Below, piece after piece: positions 8,111 to 15,721 of a stretch of DNA of 15,721 bases; within the stretch, counting starts at the first letter, position 1, and every line of letters starts with the position of its first letter. Under the pieces are notes generated by a model. That model was not told the DNA's origin and did not search any database. It worked only from the letters and a program-made list of their open reading frames with translations. Position numbers and translations under genes: made by a program. The DNA comes from Suillus spraguei (lineage: Eukaryota; Basidiomycota; Agaricomycetes; Boletales; Suillaceae): positions 1-15,721 of the forward strand of contig JABCPU010001118.1 in NCBI GenBank assembly GCA_016800925.1. Reading direction: 5' to 3'.

Positions 8111-9071
8111 TGTAGCGAGAAAAGTCATGCTGACTGTCAAAAACCCGTTTTCGACAAGCATCTCATTAGCGTCTGCGGCAGCAACCAAAGAATTCCCTTA
8201 TAGCAAGGAAATAGCCTTTTTGCTCTGCTAAGGCGGAACTGTTCTTCTTCCATGAACCCTTACTGGATCCTCACGCCAATGCCCTCATGTCCTGTCCAAT
8301 TCCATCTAGAATCCATTGGTGCATAGTTACTTCGCTTCCGCCGTTACTAAATCTACGGCAGGATTTACCTTATGTCTCAAGGGGCCGCTGCATGCTGTGC
8401 GCCTCTTTACTAACTACCCTGTTTATTTTCCTTCTCACTACCAGACTCGCATAATTATCTCGTACACACTCGCATATGTTAAAAAGGACTTAACATACAT
8501 ACCATTACTGTTACTTCCTGTTACATCCCTTCACTTGGACTTAGTATCTGAAACACTCGCTAGTCACAATCCATTTGCTTTTGAACTTTTCTCCATTCGA
8601 ACTTCGCTCATTGATTTAACCGCCGGTAACTTTACCGCTCGAAGTACCGTGCGACTTTCGATTTCATTACCCATAACTGGACCACAGCCAGTGATCTCGC
8701 TGGATCGCTACCTCTCTCACCAATGTTCTCGCTCGTACGGGGTTGCCGCTACCACTACCACACCGCCAGTAGTAACAACATATTTGTCTCGCTCAAGTAA
8801 CTTTGTTCTTGCTCTCGCTAGCTAACCATTGCAGCTATCCTTACCGCACGAGTACTGCTGACATTGCACTAGTACCGCCGATATACTGTTACCACCACTA
8901 ACCTCGGAAGTCGGAATCTTTGTTGCCTTATTAGTACTTTCTTGTTTCCTTCACACTAACTTAGAAGGAATTGCTTCTATTGCAGTCCTCTTGGGTCAAA
9001 CATCTCACTCGCACCTTCAGTAGGATTATTGTTGCACTTATACTTAGGCCAGCAGTAGTTTCTTCATTTCA
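8111..9071 (+). mobile_element. Family A LTR, copy 1 (degraded)
   Basis: It begins TGTAGCGA, like copy 2 (TGTAGCGAAC) and copy 3 (TGTAACGAAC). The first 300 bp align with 9307-9600 (TCTCATTA, CCCTATAGC/CCTTATAGC, ATCCATTGGTGCAT, CGTTACTAAA/CATTACTAAA in order), and CATGTTAAAAAGGACT-like sequence recurs further in. The 3' end is poorly conserved; CTTAGGCCA near 9045 and TTCATTTCA at about 9063-9071 correspond to the family end CTTAGGCCA...ATCTTTACA. The integrase frame resumes directly after it. The flanks TGGA and CTGC do not match, so no target duplication survives, in keeping with the missing integrase segment to its left. Confidence 0.75.
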
Positions 9072-9073
9072 CT

Positions 9074-9306
9074 GCTCATGAACTCTCTCGTAATTCCATG
9101 TGTCAACAAATCACATCTAAATTTGTACCATTTACTAAAGGCGACAAGGTCTGGCTCGAAGCTAAGAACCTTCATCTCAGATATCCTAATTGGAAACTCG
9201 CACCAAAATGTGAAGGACCATTCACTATCATTGACGTCCTATCACCCATTACTTATAAACTTGCTCTGCCTGCACAATGGCATATGCACCCTATCTTCCA
9301 TGCCGC
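9074..9306 (+). pseudogene. Integrase C-terminal fragment with GPY/F-type module
   Basis: The frame starting at 9074 reads AHELSRNSMCQQITSKFVPF and then TKGDKVWLEAKNL, GPFTIIDVLSPITYKLALP and HPIFHAA. These are the typical linker and GPY/F module of Ty3/gypsy integrases, which contribute to DNA binding and multimerisation. The segment is free of stops and in frame, but it is cut by family A LTR copy 2 exactly after HAA. The reading continues on the far side of that LTR at 10214 with LLSPYKEN. The LTR to its left (copy 1) separates it from the catalytic fragment. Confidence 0.9.
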
Positions 9307-10213
9307 TGTAGCGAACAAAGTCACACTGACCATGAAAGTGCTGTTTTACACAAGTGTCTCATTACTGTCTACAGCAGCTACCGAGAAATCCCCTATAGCG
9401 AGCATTACCCCTTTTTGCTTCGCTGGTACCGTTTTCACTCCATGGATCATTGCCCCTTACCAAATCTCACTACCGATGTCCTCCTGTCCATTCCATTTCC
9501 ATCTAGATCCATTGGTGCATGGCATATTCATTTCTGCCATTACTAAAGCTACAGCAAGACTTACCTTACCTTCTGTGACACCGCTTGCTCGCTGCGTGCC
9601 TCTTTGCTAAAAATCACGGAGTACATCTTTATTTCACTACTGTTCTCGCTATGTATTCTGGCCGTTCATGGTACATGTTAAAAAGGACTCTTCGCACATT
9701 CTGGTACTTTTACTTTTCCCTCTATGGTACACACGGTACTTAGGAATTGTCACCACTACTGTCTCTAATGGAATAAAGTCTTTCGCCGAAGTCACTATCT
9801 CTTAAGAATTGTTTTACTGCTGCACGCACCACCGCTCTTTACCGCTTTCCTGCGCTTCATCACTACACTTCACCGCTTGTTTTACTGCCAGTTTCCCACG
9901 CCTTACTGCAGTTTTACCGCACGCACTACTGCAGTTTTACCACTTGCACTACCGCTTGTCTACCGCTTTCCCACGCTTACCGCTAGTTTTACCACTAGTT
10001 TCCCACAGACCAGAGGTCACTGCTAGCATCTCACTACCTCCGACAGCATTCTCACACCACAGGTTGGGCATTATTAGACTATACTAACTTAGCATTCCCT
10101 TTAGGGTCGAACATTCTTGCCTCGCAAGAGTAGCAGACTAGGTAGAGCGCAAGACTCGCATACTAGCTTAGGCCATGGTTTATCTACAGCCCAGGCTAGA
10201 TTGTATCTTTACA
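9307..10213 (+). mobile_element. Family A solo LTR, copy 2 (907 bp), inside integrase
   Basis: It starts TGTAGCGAAC and ends ATCTTTACA, the same ends as copy 3. The last about 125 bp (CTTTAGGGTCGAACA, GCAGACTAG, TTTATCTACAGCCCA, TTGTATCTTTACA) align closely with 12437-12560. It splits the integrase codons for HAA and LLSP. Removing it together with one 4-bp repeat rejoins the frame, so the target duplication is CCGC (9303-9306) and CCAC (10214-10217), the one change being a likely CpG decay. The interior is pyrimidine-rich with many TACCGC words. No internal retroelement genes are present, so it is a solo LTR left by LTR-LTR recombination. Confidence 0.92.
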
Positions 10214-10458
10214 CCACACTACTCTCACCCTACAAAGAAAACAATATTCATGGACCTAACTATGTTGAACCACCTCCTGACATTGTAGACAGCGAAGAAG
10301 AGCATGAGATTGAAGCCATCGTTGGTCATCATGGCTCTTCATCTCAACAACAATTCTATGTCAAATGGAAAGGATTCCCAAGTTCTGAGAATGAGTGGAT
10401 GAAAGAGAGCGAACTTGGTAATGCTCATGACATTCTTTGCACAACACTTATAATATAA
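10117..10458 (+). pseudogene. Integrase tail and chromodomain, open frame starting inside the LTR
   Basis: This is an uninterrupted 113-codon frame. The first 32 codons come from the end of the family A LTR (copy 2). From codon 34 the sequence is the chromovirus integrase tail LLSPYKENNIHGPNYVEPPPDI, then a chromodomain at about residues 62-108 (EHEIEAIVGHH, FYVKWKGFPSSENEW, LGNAHDIL). Chromodomains of this class recognise methylated histone H3 and direct integration to heterochromatin. The Trp residues of VKWKG and ENEW are kept. The first cage position, usually Tyr or Phe, appears to be His. The frame stops at 10456-10458. It is most likely a remnant that has stayed open by chance, though an ATG supplied by the LTR makes a small chromodomain protein possible. 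Confidence 0.88.
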
Positions 10459-10481
10459 TGTAATCAGGGATTACAACTGTT

Positions 10482-10500
10482 AAAACAGGGGTAATGTTAC
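10482..10500 (+). other. Polypurine tract and start of the pol element's 3' LTR
   Basis: About 24 bases after the chromodomain stop codon, AAAACAGGGGT (10482-10492) is followed by AA and then TGTTAC at 10495. A purine tract placed directly before a TGTTAC terminus is the usual junction where plus-strand DNA synthesis of an LTR retrotransposon starts. The LTR from 10495 onward is AT-rich with a TATATA word near 10629. Its far end was not fixed; GTAACA at 11167-11172 is one candidate, giving 678 bp, but is unsupported by a second copy. Confidence 0.6.
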
Positions 10501-10882
10501 AGTTCTATTTTTACTCCTTCTATCACATTCTACAACATTCTATTGTATGATTCTTTTACCTTTTTCTCATTGGTTCTTTATTATTTTAATCTCAGCTTCA
10601 ATATTCTATCTCCACTTCAATTACCTTATATATTCAGACATCATCTCGAGTTCCTATTTCTTTAACTTGACCTATGCAGACCAGGGCCTGCAATCTACTG
10701 CTTTACTTGAACAACTTGTTCTAAGGAGAATGCTAGACTTCGAACTTTTGATTACCAAATGTTTGTATAATGCCAAGCATAACAGAGACTGCTCAAGGAC
10801 TGTTTGTATTTGCCAAAGCATTGCCTTGAACAAGTCACCAGCAGAACATCCAAACTGACATGAGTATTGTGTAAATTTGTGA

Positions 10883-11205
10883 CCTATTAGTTGTTGATGC
10901 AAAAATCCATTGCAAAGTTCAGTTCAGGTGGCAGGGAACAACCACTGTGTGTGTTTGGCAACATATTACACTGGACAAATCACAATTATCACTGGCAACC
11001 ATTGAGTACCAATGTTACATGTATTTTCATGTTGTAGCTCATTATTGCTACCTGCTGGCATTTCCAGTGACCATTGTGAAGTTGATAGTATTATGAGGAT
11101 TTTATAGCCTATTGATTGTCGATGCAAACATTTAACATCCATCATAAAGTGCAGCTTCAATGGCAGGTAACAACAACTGCATGTGTTTGGCAATATACAT
11201 ATGTG
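10883..11205 (+). repeat. Diverged direct duplication, two units about 225 bp apart
   Basis: About 100 bp from 10883 (CCTATTAGTTGTTGATGCAAA, then TGGCAGGGAACAACCACTG and GTGTTTGGCAA) recur from 11108 (CCTATTGATTGTCGATGCAAA, TGGCAGGTAACAACAACTG and GTGTTTGGCAA). The spacing is constant at roughly 225 bp, with small indels. It lies in the AT-rich sequence downstream of the chromovirus, possibly inside its 3' LTR. No coding signal. Confidence 0.75.
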
Positions 11206-11576
11206 ATAGTTGTGAGATAGATATATCTTTATCAGGATTATTTTTTTCTTGCACCTTCTTTTCCTTCAATACTAATACTCTCATACTATGATTATTTATT
11301 GCTTTGTCTTCAGATATAATTCAATGAACATCTGATCTGAATTTGTCATTTATATCTATAAAAACCTTTTTCTTGCCAGTTTCCTGGTGTTCATGCTTGA
11401 CTATCTCAGCAATGTACATACTGATTTTAGCTAGGATTTCATATATAGGTATGTTGCACTGCACCAGATATGAGTATGACTAAGCACAGTCATAATAGTT
11501 AGTAAACAAGGTACAAACATTAGTGATACAGACCATAGACATATTAGTAAGTGTACACAGGTACATATGGACACGG
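11206..11576. other. AT-rich stretch without recognisable features
   Basis: About 370 bp of AT-rich DNA between the duplicated 225-bp unit and family A LTR copy 3. I see no open frame of note, no RNA gene and no terminal repeat. It may still belong to the degraded 3' LTR or flank of the chromovirus. Confidence 0.4.
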
Positions 11577-12560
11577 TGTAACGAACATATTGGCGCTGGG
11601 CTTAAAACCCCATATTTTGACACTTGTCTCACATCTACAGGAGTTACCACTTGTCCATGGCCTTCTTACCCCTTTAGCAGTACCGGCGGCATCCCATGCT
11701 TACTGCACACCATACCGACTGCCGCACCACAATCCATGAACCAATGTCCTTCCATGTCCTTGCCGCGTCCACATAGCTCCATTTTGTGCGTAGTTTGTTT
11801 TCTGTTCGTTATCACTGATTCCACAGCAAGCCTTATTACATGTTGCCTCGTGCCGCAGCGCCTCACACTATGTTTACTTATGGCGGTTACTACACTCCAG
11901 CGCTACTGATCTCGCCTAGAGTATTCTGAGTACATACAAATTAGGATATAAGCACCGCGTACCCCGCACAATACAGTACCTGATTTTACACCATTGCATG
12001 TACTATAGGTCAGGATTACTGTCTAGCTCTGGATCTACCCAGTAGTGGACATAGTCTTTAAAGTTTCCTTATCACTCGTTAATACATCATGCTCATTCTC
12101 TGTTACCGCTGGCATACCACTGGACTTTCGACTGTTACTTTGACTGAACTTCCCACGAACCACTACTTTACCGCTGAAAGTACCACGGACTTCTTTACTG
12201 TTTCTTTGCACCGCTCGCAACCTTACCACTACCACTGAGACCACCGCTCGACATTGCTCGTTCAACGCTACTGATACTGACCTTATCTCGACGACGGTAG
12301 CACCACTACTGACGACGGTAGCACTGCTACTCACAACACTAGTTCCGGCGGTATTATCGCTGACCGCGGCAACTTACCGCTGACCACGACGCTTGTTTCG
12401 CAAATAAGTTAGACTCGAACTTGACCATACTAAATAGGCATCCCCCTTTAGGGTCGAACACTCTGTTCTTACAAGTGAAGCAGACTAGACGGAGCGCAAG
12501 ACTAACATACTAGTTTAGGCAGTGGTTTATCTACAGCCCAAGCTAGGTTGTATCTTTACA
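11577..12560 (+). mobile_element. Family A solo LTR, copy 3 (984 bp) with perfect target duplication
   Basis: It starts TGTAACGAAC and ends ATCTTTACA. ACGG at 11573-11576 is repeated exactly at 12561-12564, a 4-bp target-site duplication. The 3' 125 bp closely match copy 2, and the 5' part shares CACTTGTCTCA and TACCACTTG-type words with copies 1 and 2. The middle (about 12100-12370) is a degenerate TACCGC/CCACTAC-rich tract. No internal coding region exists. The intact ends and duplication make this the clearest family A insertion and fix the family's ends and its 4-bp duplication length. Confidence 0.93.
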
Positions 12561-12615
12561 ACGGTTACTTAGGATTAGCAATAGATAGTATAAAGACTTC
12601 AATATGACAAGTCAA

Positions 12616-12641
12616 ACATCTCAGTCTACAGACTGAGATGT
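12616..12641. repeat. Perfect 12-bp palindrome with 2-base loop
   Basis: ACATCTCAGTCT (12616-12627) is followed by AC and then AGACTGAGATGT (12630-12641), its exact complement. Part of the right arm recurs nearby at about 12726-12739 (CTACAGACTGAGAT). It lies about 55 bp beyond LTR copy 3 in AT-rich DNA. It could be a regulatory hairpin, a remnant of a small inverted-repeat element, or chance. Confidence 0.85.
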
Positions 12642-13070
12642 GAGTACTTATGTGTTTTCATCATTTTACTATACTAACTTTACCATTAGTTATCTTTCTA
12701 GGTATATACATTTCTAATACAATAATCTACAGACTGAGATTTATCTTTCTAGCTCACATCATAACCTTAAGAAGGTATTCAATTCATATTGTAAGTGATA
12801 TAATATGTATATACTAAGGGACATGTTTCTGCAAAAGAGTACTCATGAAATATATACTGTCACAGTCCCAACACAAATCAGCCCATGTATATGGTGTTCT
12901 CGACCATCTGAATACTCTGCTTATTTGGAGGTGAGTTTGTTTAAATGTTTCGCCAAGTTCATCTTCCACTCAAACACACATCAGACAAGAGCAGCTTCAC
13001 CATCAACCTAGAGTTGCCTTCACATTCAATCTTCGCAGCGATGATGCCAGGCCCTGTAGTAAGCTATTCT
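12642..13070. other. Stretch without recognisable genes
   Basis: Apart from the partial copy of the palindrome arm near 12726, nothing stands out. Short open frames at 12805-13011 and 12945-13169 (plus) show no family motif, and the second runs into the 70-bp tandem repeat, so neither is called. Confidence 0.4.
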
Positions 13071-13348
13071 TGTCTTTTGGCTTGCTTACCTGATGCTGAT
13101 GATGCTCTGACTGCATCCCACTCTCAGGCAGTGCATTTCTTGTCTATTAGCTTGCTTACTCAACCCTGATTATGCTTTGGCTGTGTCCTGCTCTCAGGCA
13201 ATGCATTTCTCGTCTGTTGGCTCACTTACTCACCCTGATGATGGGCTGGTCACATCCCACTCCCAACTAGTGCATGTTCTCATCTTTTGGCTCGCTTAAT
13301 ACCCAACCCTGATGGCACTCTTGTTGTGTCCCACTCTTAGAGTATGTG
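13071..13348 (+). repeat. 70-bp tandem repeat, four units
   Basis: The block TGTCTTTTGGCTTGCTTAC starts at 13071 and returns in altered form at 13141 (TGTCTATTAGCTTGCTTAC), 13211 (CGTCTGTTGGCTCACTTAC) and 13281 (CATCTTTTGGCTCGCTTAA), exactly 70 bp apart. Each unit also carries CCTGAT..TG, a TCCCACTCTC-like word and GTGCATTTCT. Seventy is not a multiple of three and no frame stays open, so it is not coding. Confidence 0.92.
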
Positions 13349-13650
13349 AAGGATCAGTTAATGATGTTTGGGTCTAGTCCTTGGAAATGTTCATATCTTG
13401 GGGACTTGGCCCACAGTCTCTTCCATCTGAGATGGGTCTCTTGGCAGTGTGCTCGCTTTAGAGCAAAGATGCTGAGTGGAAGTGTGCTGTATTTGAGATA
13501 TCAGGGTAGACTCTCTTGTTCATTATTGTCCATTCTACTTATGACTGCTAATTTTGCCTCCTTGTCAGCTGTCTCATTTCTGTGAATTCCTTCATGTCCT
13601 GGAGACCATCATAAGGTGACATCAAAGTCCAGGTATCATCTGGCTAGCAA
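13349..13650. other. Stretch without recognisable genes between repeat units
   Basis: About 300 bp separating the four tandem units from a stray fifth unit. A 79-codon plus-strand open frame (13346-13585) has no recognised motif and begins at the last tandem unit; I do not call it. Loose resemblance to the 70-bp unit (TTCATATCTTGG..CCCACAGTCTC near 13390) suggests very old array DNA. Confidence 0.4.
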
Positions 13651-13733
13651 TTTCATTTCCCATGTTCTTGTCTTTTGGTTCACATGCCCAATGTTGGCTG
13701 CTTGTCACAGTCTCTCACTGTTCAATGAGGAAG
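13651..13733 (+). repeat. Isolated fifth unit of the 70-bp repeat
   Basis: CATGTTCTTGTCTTTTGGTTCACATG and the following CAGTCTCTCACTG match the 70-bp unit about 310 bp downstream of the array. The family C solo LTR is inserted just after it, after AATGAGGAAG. Confidence 0.65.
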
Positions 13734-14206
13734 TGTTACGAACTGGGGTGGCGTCACCAGCGACAGTGAAAAGACACAGATGGTCTGCTGGGAAGTTCTA
13801 CAATGTCCAGAAGAGGACAAGGTGAAAGTACAAGGAACGCGTTCCGAGTACGATCAAGGGTTCGGCCTTAAAGACAAGTCTAAAAGGTTCTACAGAATAG
13901 AGACTAAGACTAAGGAGTGCTTAGACTTAGAGACGATTCAAGGACGACTTAGGTTGGAGTCTAAGTGAAGGATGTTCCAGGTAAAACCCAGTAAGATTAA
14001 AGTAAAGAATCTACTACAAGTACAATGTGCTTAAATAGACCAATATGTGCACACGGACCAAGAGAGGCGTGGGAAAGTAAGTGCGTATCCAATAAGGAAG
14101 GCAACTATAGTACAGATGCGTTGAGCATATGAGTCAGAGTCATGTGACATGATATACAAGTAAGGAAACAAAGAGAAAATGAATAGGGGCATGTACAACT
14201 GTAACA
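13734..14206 (+). mobile_element. Solo LTR, family C (473 bp), with perfect ends and target duplication
   Basis: It begins TGTTACGAACTGGGG and ends ACTGTAACA, giving TGTTAC/GTAACA inverted ends. GAAG at 13730-13733 recurs exactly at 14207-14210 as a 4-bp target-site duplication. A TATA-like TTAAATAGA lies near 14031. AGGGGCATGTAC at 14185-14196 is shared with the minus-sense LTR-like region (complement at 3692-3703). The plus strand is purine-rich. No internal region is present, so it is a solo LTR of a family different from A. The preserved ends suggest a fairly recent insertion. Orientation is inferred only from the TGTTACGAAC start, which is typical of gypsy LTRs. Confidence 0.92.
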
Positions 14207-15347
14207 GAAGTGTGTGATTTCAATGCTGGTGGTGCTTTGGCAATGGCCCATTATCATATGGTGTGTAACTTATGTTGTCTGTTGAAATATTCACTGTTTC
14301 TTTTGACCTTGATAATGCCAGAACAGGGGTCTAAAAAGACATGTCGATGAAATTGTCTGTTTAGGTGTGTTGCTTCAGACTGAACAGCCAAATTTTGTGA
14401 CCCATTGGATTTGCATCTGATTACAAAGGTACCTACATTTAGAGTCAGGTTACACATGTCGTCTTCCTCAGATTAGGGTCTGACTAGAATCTCACTTTTG
14501 CCAGTGACTCTAGTGGATACAAACCAGATCAGCTCTTCTGGCATTTTTGTTAGGGTGTTGAGTGTCAAGTCAAAATAAAGGGTTTGAGGGTTTGAACATG
14601 TTCTGAACTCGAACTGAACCCTTCCAAATGCATTTGCAGGGTGTCCAGTCCATGGTTCAGCCTCCTTGCCTGAACCTGATCATTGGTTAGGTTCGGGGTT
14701 TATAAATATAGGGCCATGAACTGGACCGAACCAGACTTCAGCAGCACTAAGAGACATGCAGAACCAATGGCAGGAGCCATTCTTCAATGCATTGTGAAGC
14801 TTGAGAAGGGCATTGTGATCATTGATGCTGATGGGGGACAATCCTATACAAAGAAAACTCCTTTATATTCATGTAAGTATAGGTTGACATTGGCATGAAT
14901 TAGGTGACTTATCCCCAATGCAAAGTAGAACATATATGATGTCAAGAAAATGATGGGATAATGGTGTCTGGCAGGCCACAGAATAGTGCACTGAATCTGT
15001 AAAAGAAGGTTCCCTCATTACATATTTTAAGGGTCAATTAGATTACTAGTACAATGACACAAAGTAAACAAATTGTTGCCTGCCATGTGCAAACTAGTGG
15101 TGCTTGTGAGTGCTTGTGTGCAGGCTTGTGCAGGCTTGTACCAGCATGTCCCTTTCTTGTACAAATCTGTCACGAAATTTCTAGTTTGCTGATGTGCTTC
15201 TGATATTTTAATGTTGAGATAACAAAGCAGAAATAACAGTATTTGGAATTTCGGTAGAACTGCGTTCGAAGTTTGTAGGATTCTGCACACAAGGTTCCTT
15301 TAAATTCCATTGCATGAATTGATCATTTTTCTCTATTGTACTGATTA
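14207..15347. other. Stretch without confident genes
   Basis: About 1.1 kb flanking the solo LTR. An imperfect inverted repeat pairs 14643-14655 (GTCCAGTCCATGG) with 14714-14726 (CCATGAACTGGAC) around a TATA-like TTATAAATATA at 14700-14710. A short plus-strand frame from 14716 (MNWTEPDF, later LEKGIVIIDADGG) ends near a GTAAGTAT splice-donor-like site at 14873, but I recognise no family. GTGCTTGTG/GCAGGCTT short repeats occur at 15100-15140. No RNA gene was seen. Confidence 0.4.
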
Positions 15348-15437
15348 TTGACATTGCGTACAATATTAGCGGAGTATACACAGCATGGTCCATTTTTTCA
15401 TGAGGCAGTGATGTACGTCACAGATTATCTACTATAC

Positions 15438-15721
15438 TTAGGGCATGTCCAAGACCAGTGCAAGCAATTTCTCGAAATTGGGTGTCCCAAAGCCCGAAAC
15501 TGCAGGTGTTGTCAATACCAAAATAGGAAGCCACTCGCCAAATGCACTCACCAGGATCCCATCCAGTCGTGGCCTACGCGTGGGCATCAGATTAGCGAGA
15601 TAGCTTGAGGGCATGCGGATAAGACATACATTGAAGCCTTCGGTTCCACATCCTGGGTTGTTGCCCACGTGATATCATTCAGCGCGGTGTACCCACTGGA
15701 GTACAAGAAAGGGTTGAGGAA
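15438..15721 (-). CDS. Possible partial host gene at the window edge (uncertain)
   Basis: From about 15440 the GC content rises compared with the preceding kilobase. The minus strand is open from 15668 down to 15438 (76 codons). It includes RMPSSYLANLMPTRRPRLDG and AFGEWLPILVLTTPAVSG, which read like ordinary protein rather than repeat translation. I do not recognise the family. A GGTGAGTG splice-donor-like word on the minus strand near 15550 could mean an intron. The plus strand also has an open frame (15348-15608) with a cysteine cluster, CPKARNCRCC, so the strand is not settled. Coding potential is a guess from composition. Confidence 0.25.

Larger units (their letters stand above)
7790..10494 (+). 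mobile_element. Chromovirus (Ty3/gypsy) pol remnant, interrupted by two LTRs
   Basis: Three coding pieces occur in order on the plus strand: integrase catalytic N-part (about 7823-8012), integrase C-terminal part (9074-9306), and integrase tail plus chromodomain (10214-10458). They are separated by family A LTRs at 8111-9071 and 9307-10213. A polypurine tract follows at 10482-10492. Gag, protease, reverse transcriptase and RNase H are absent upstream, where a minisatellite lies instead. Degraded sequence at about 7760-7822, with PPL-like and PFAH-like words, may be the preceding integrase linker. The element is dead. Confidence 0.85.

Noticed and set aside
8316..8825. 169-codon plus-strand open frame
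   Set aside because: It lies inside LTR copy 1. The aligned part of copy 2 does not keep the same frame open, so it is LTR sequence.
10547..10858. 103-codon plus-strand open frame downstream of the chromodomain
   Set aside because: It starts just inside the presumed 3' LTR. The hydrophobic start reflects T-rich DNA and no domain is recognised.
12035..12334. 99-codon minus-strand open frame
   Set aside because: It lies wholly inside LTR copy 3, opposite the TACCGC-rich tract, and its Val/Ser-rich translation follows from that composition.
9307..12560. LTR copies 2 and 3 as the two ends of one full-length element
   Set aside because: Each copy has its own target duplication (CCGC/CCAC and ACGG/ACGG). 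The sequence between them is the integrase tail and chromodomain of the older element plus its flank.

Overview
The window looks like a gene-poor, repeat-rich segment of a filamentous fungal genome, most likely an agaricomycete (mushroom-forming basidiomycete). The main reason is the Ty3/gypsy chromovirus proteins: a gag with the FDGSEPRKLRAFF and LKGMALEWFEPDLL blocks, an integrase with the [14 protein letters not shown] block, and a C-terminal chromodomain. These resemble the chromoviruses common in mushroom genomes, but that placement rests on memory of the families, not on a search. I found no intact host gene, rRNA, tRNA, CRISPR array or prokaryotic signal.

Layout. Positions 1-644 form a large inverted duplication of the 3' end of a gag gene (two CCHC zinc-knuckle copies, tail to tail, 79-bp spacer). 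From 375 to 1665 a nearly complete but broken gag lies on the minus strand, followed at about 1666-2465 by its leader and 5' LTR. An AT-rich stretch with nothing recognisable follows (about 2466-3540), then a decayed minus-sense LTR relative (about 3570-4260). Positions 4280-7060 are a long degenerate satellite whose core has a dimeric period of 166-168 bp (68 + 99 bp). A second minisatellite (33 bp, then 35-36 bp) fills 7214-7700.

The second half is a nested retrotransposon graveyard on the plus strand. A chromovirus pol remnant (about 7790-10458) is split into three pieces by two LTRs of one family, here called family A (8111-9071 and 9307-10213). It ends with an intact chromodomain, a polypurine tract and an apparent 3' LTR start at 10495. 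A third family A copy is a solo LTR at 11577-12560 with a perfect 4-bp target duplication (ACGG). A different solo LTR (family C, 473 bp, 13734-14206) has TGTTAC/GTAACA ends and a perfect GAAG target duplication; it sits next to a stray unit of a 70-bp tandem repeat (13071-13348). The last 1.5 kb has little recognisable structure, but the final about 280 bp is richer in GC and could be the edge of a host gene.

How the parts relate: nothing here works as a pathway. The history that can be read is an old chromovirus insertion, loss of the integrase centre, insertion of two family A elements, and LTR-LTR recombination to solo LTRs. Satellite expansion and a fold-back duplication of gag also occurred, but cannot be ordered relative to these. 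The density of chromoviruses and satellites would suit heterochromatin or a (peri)centromere; this is inference.
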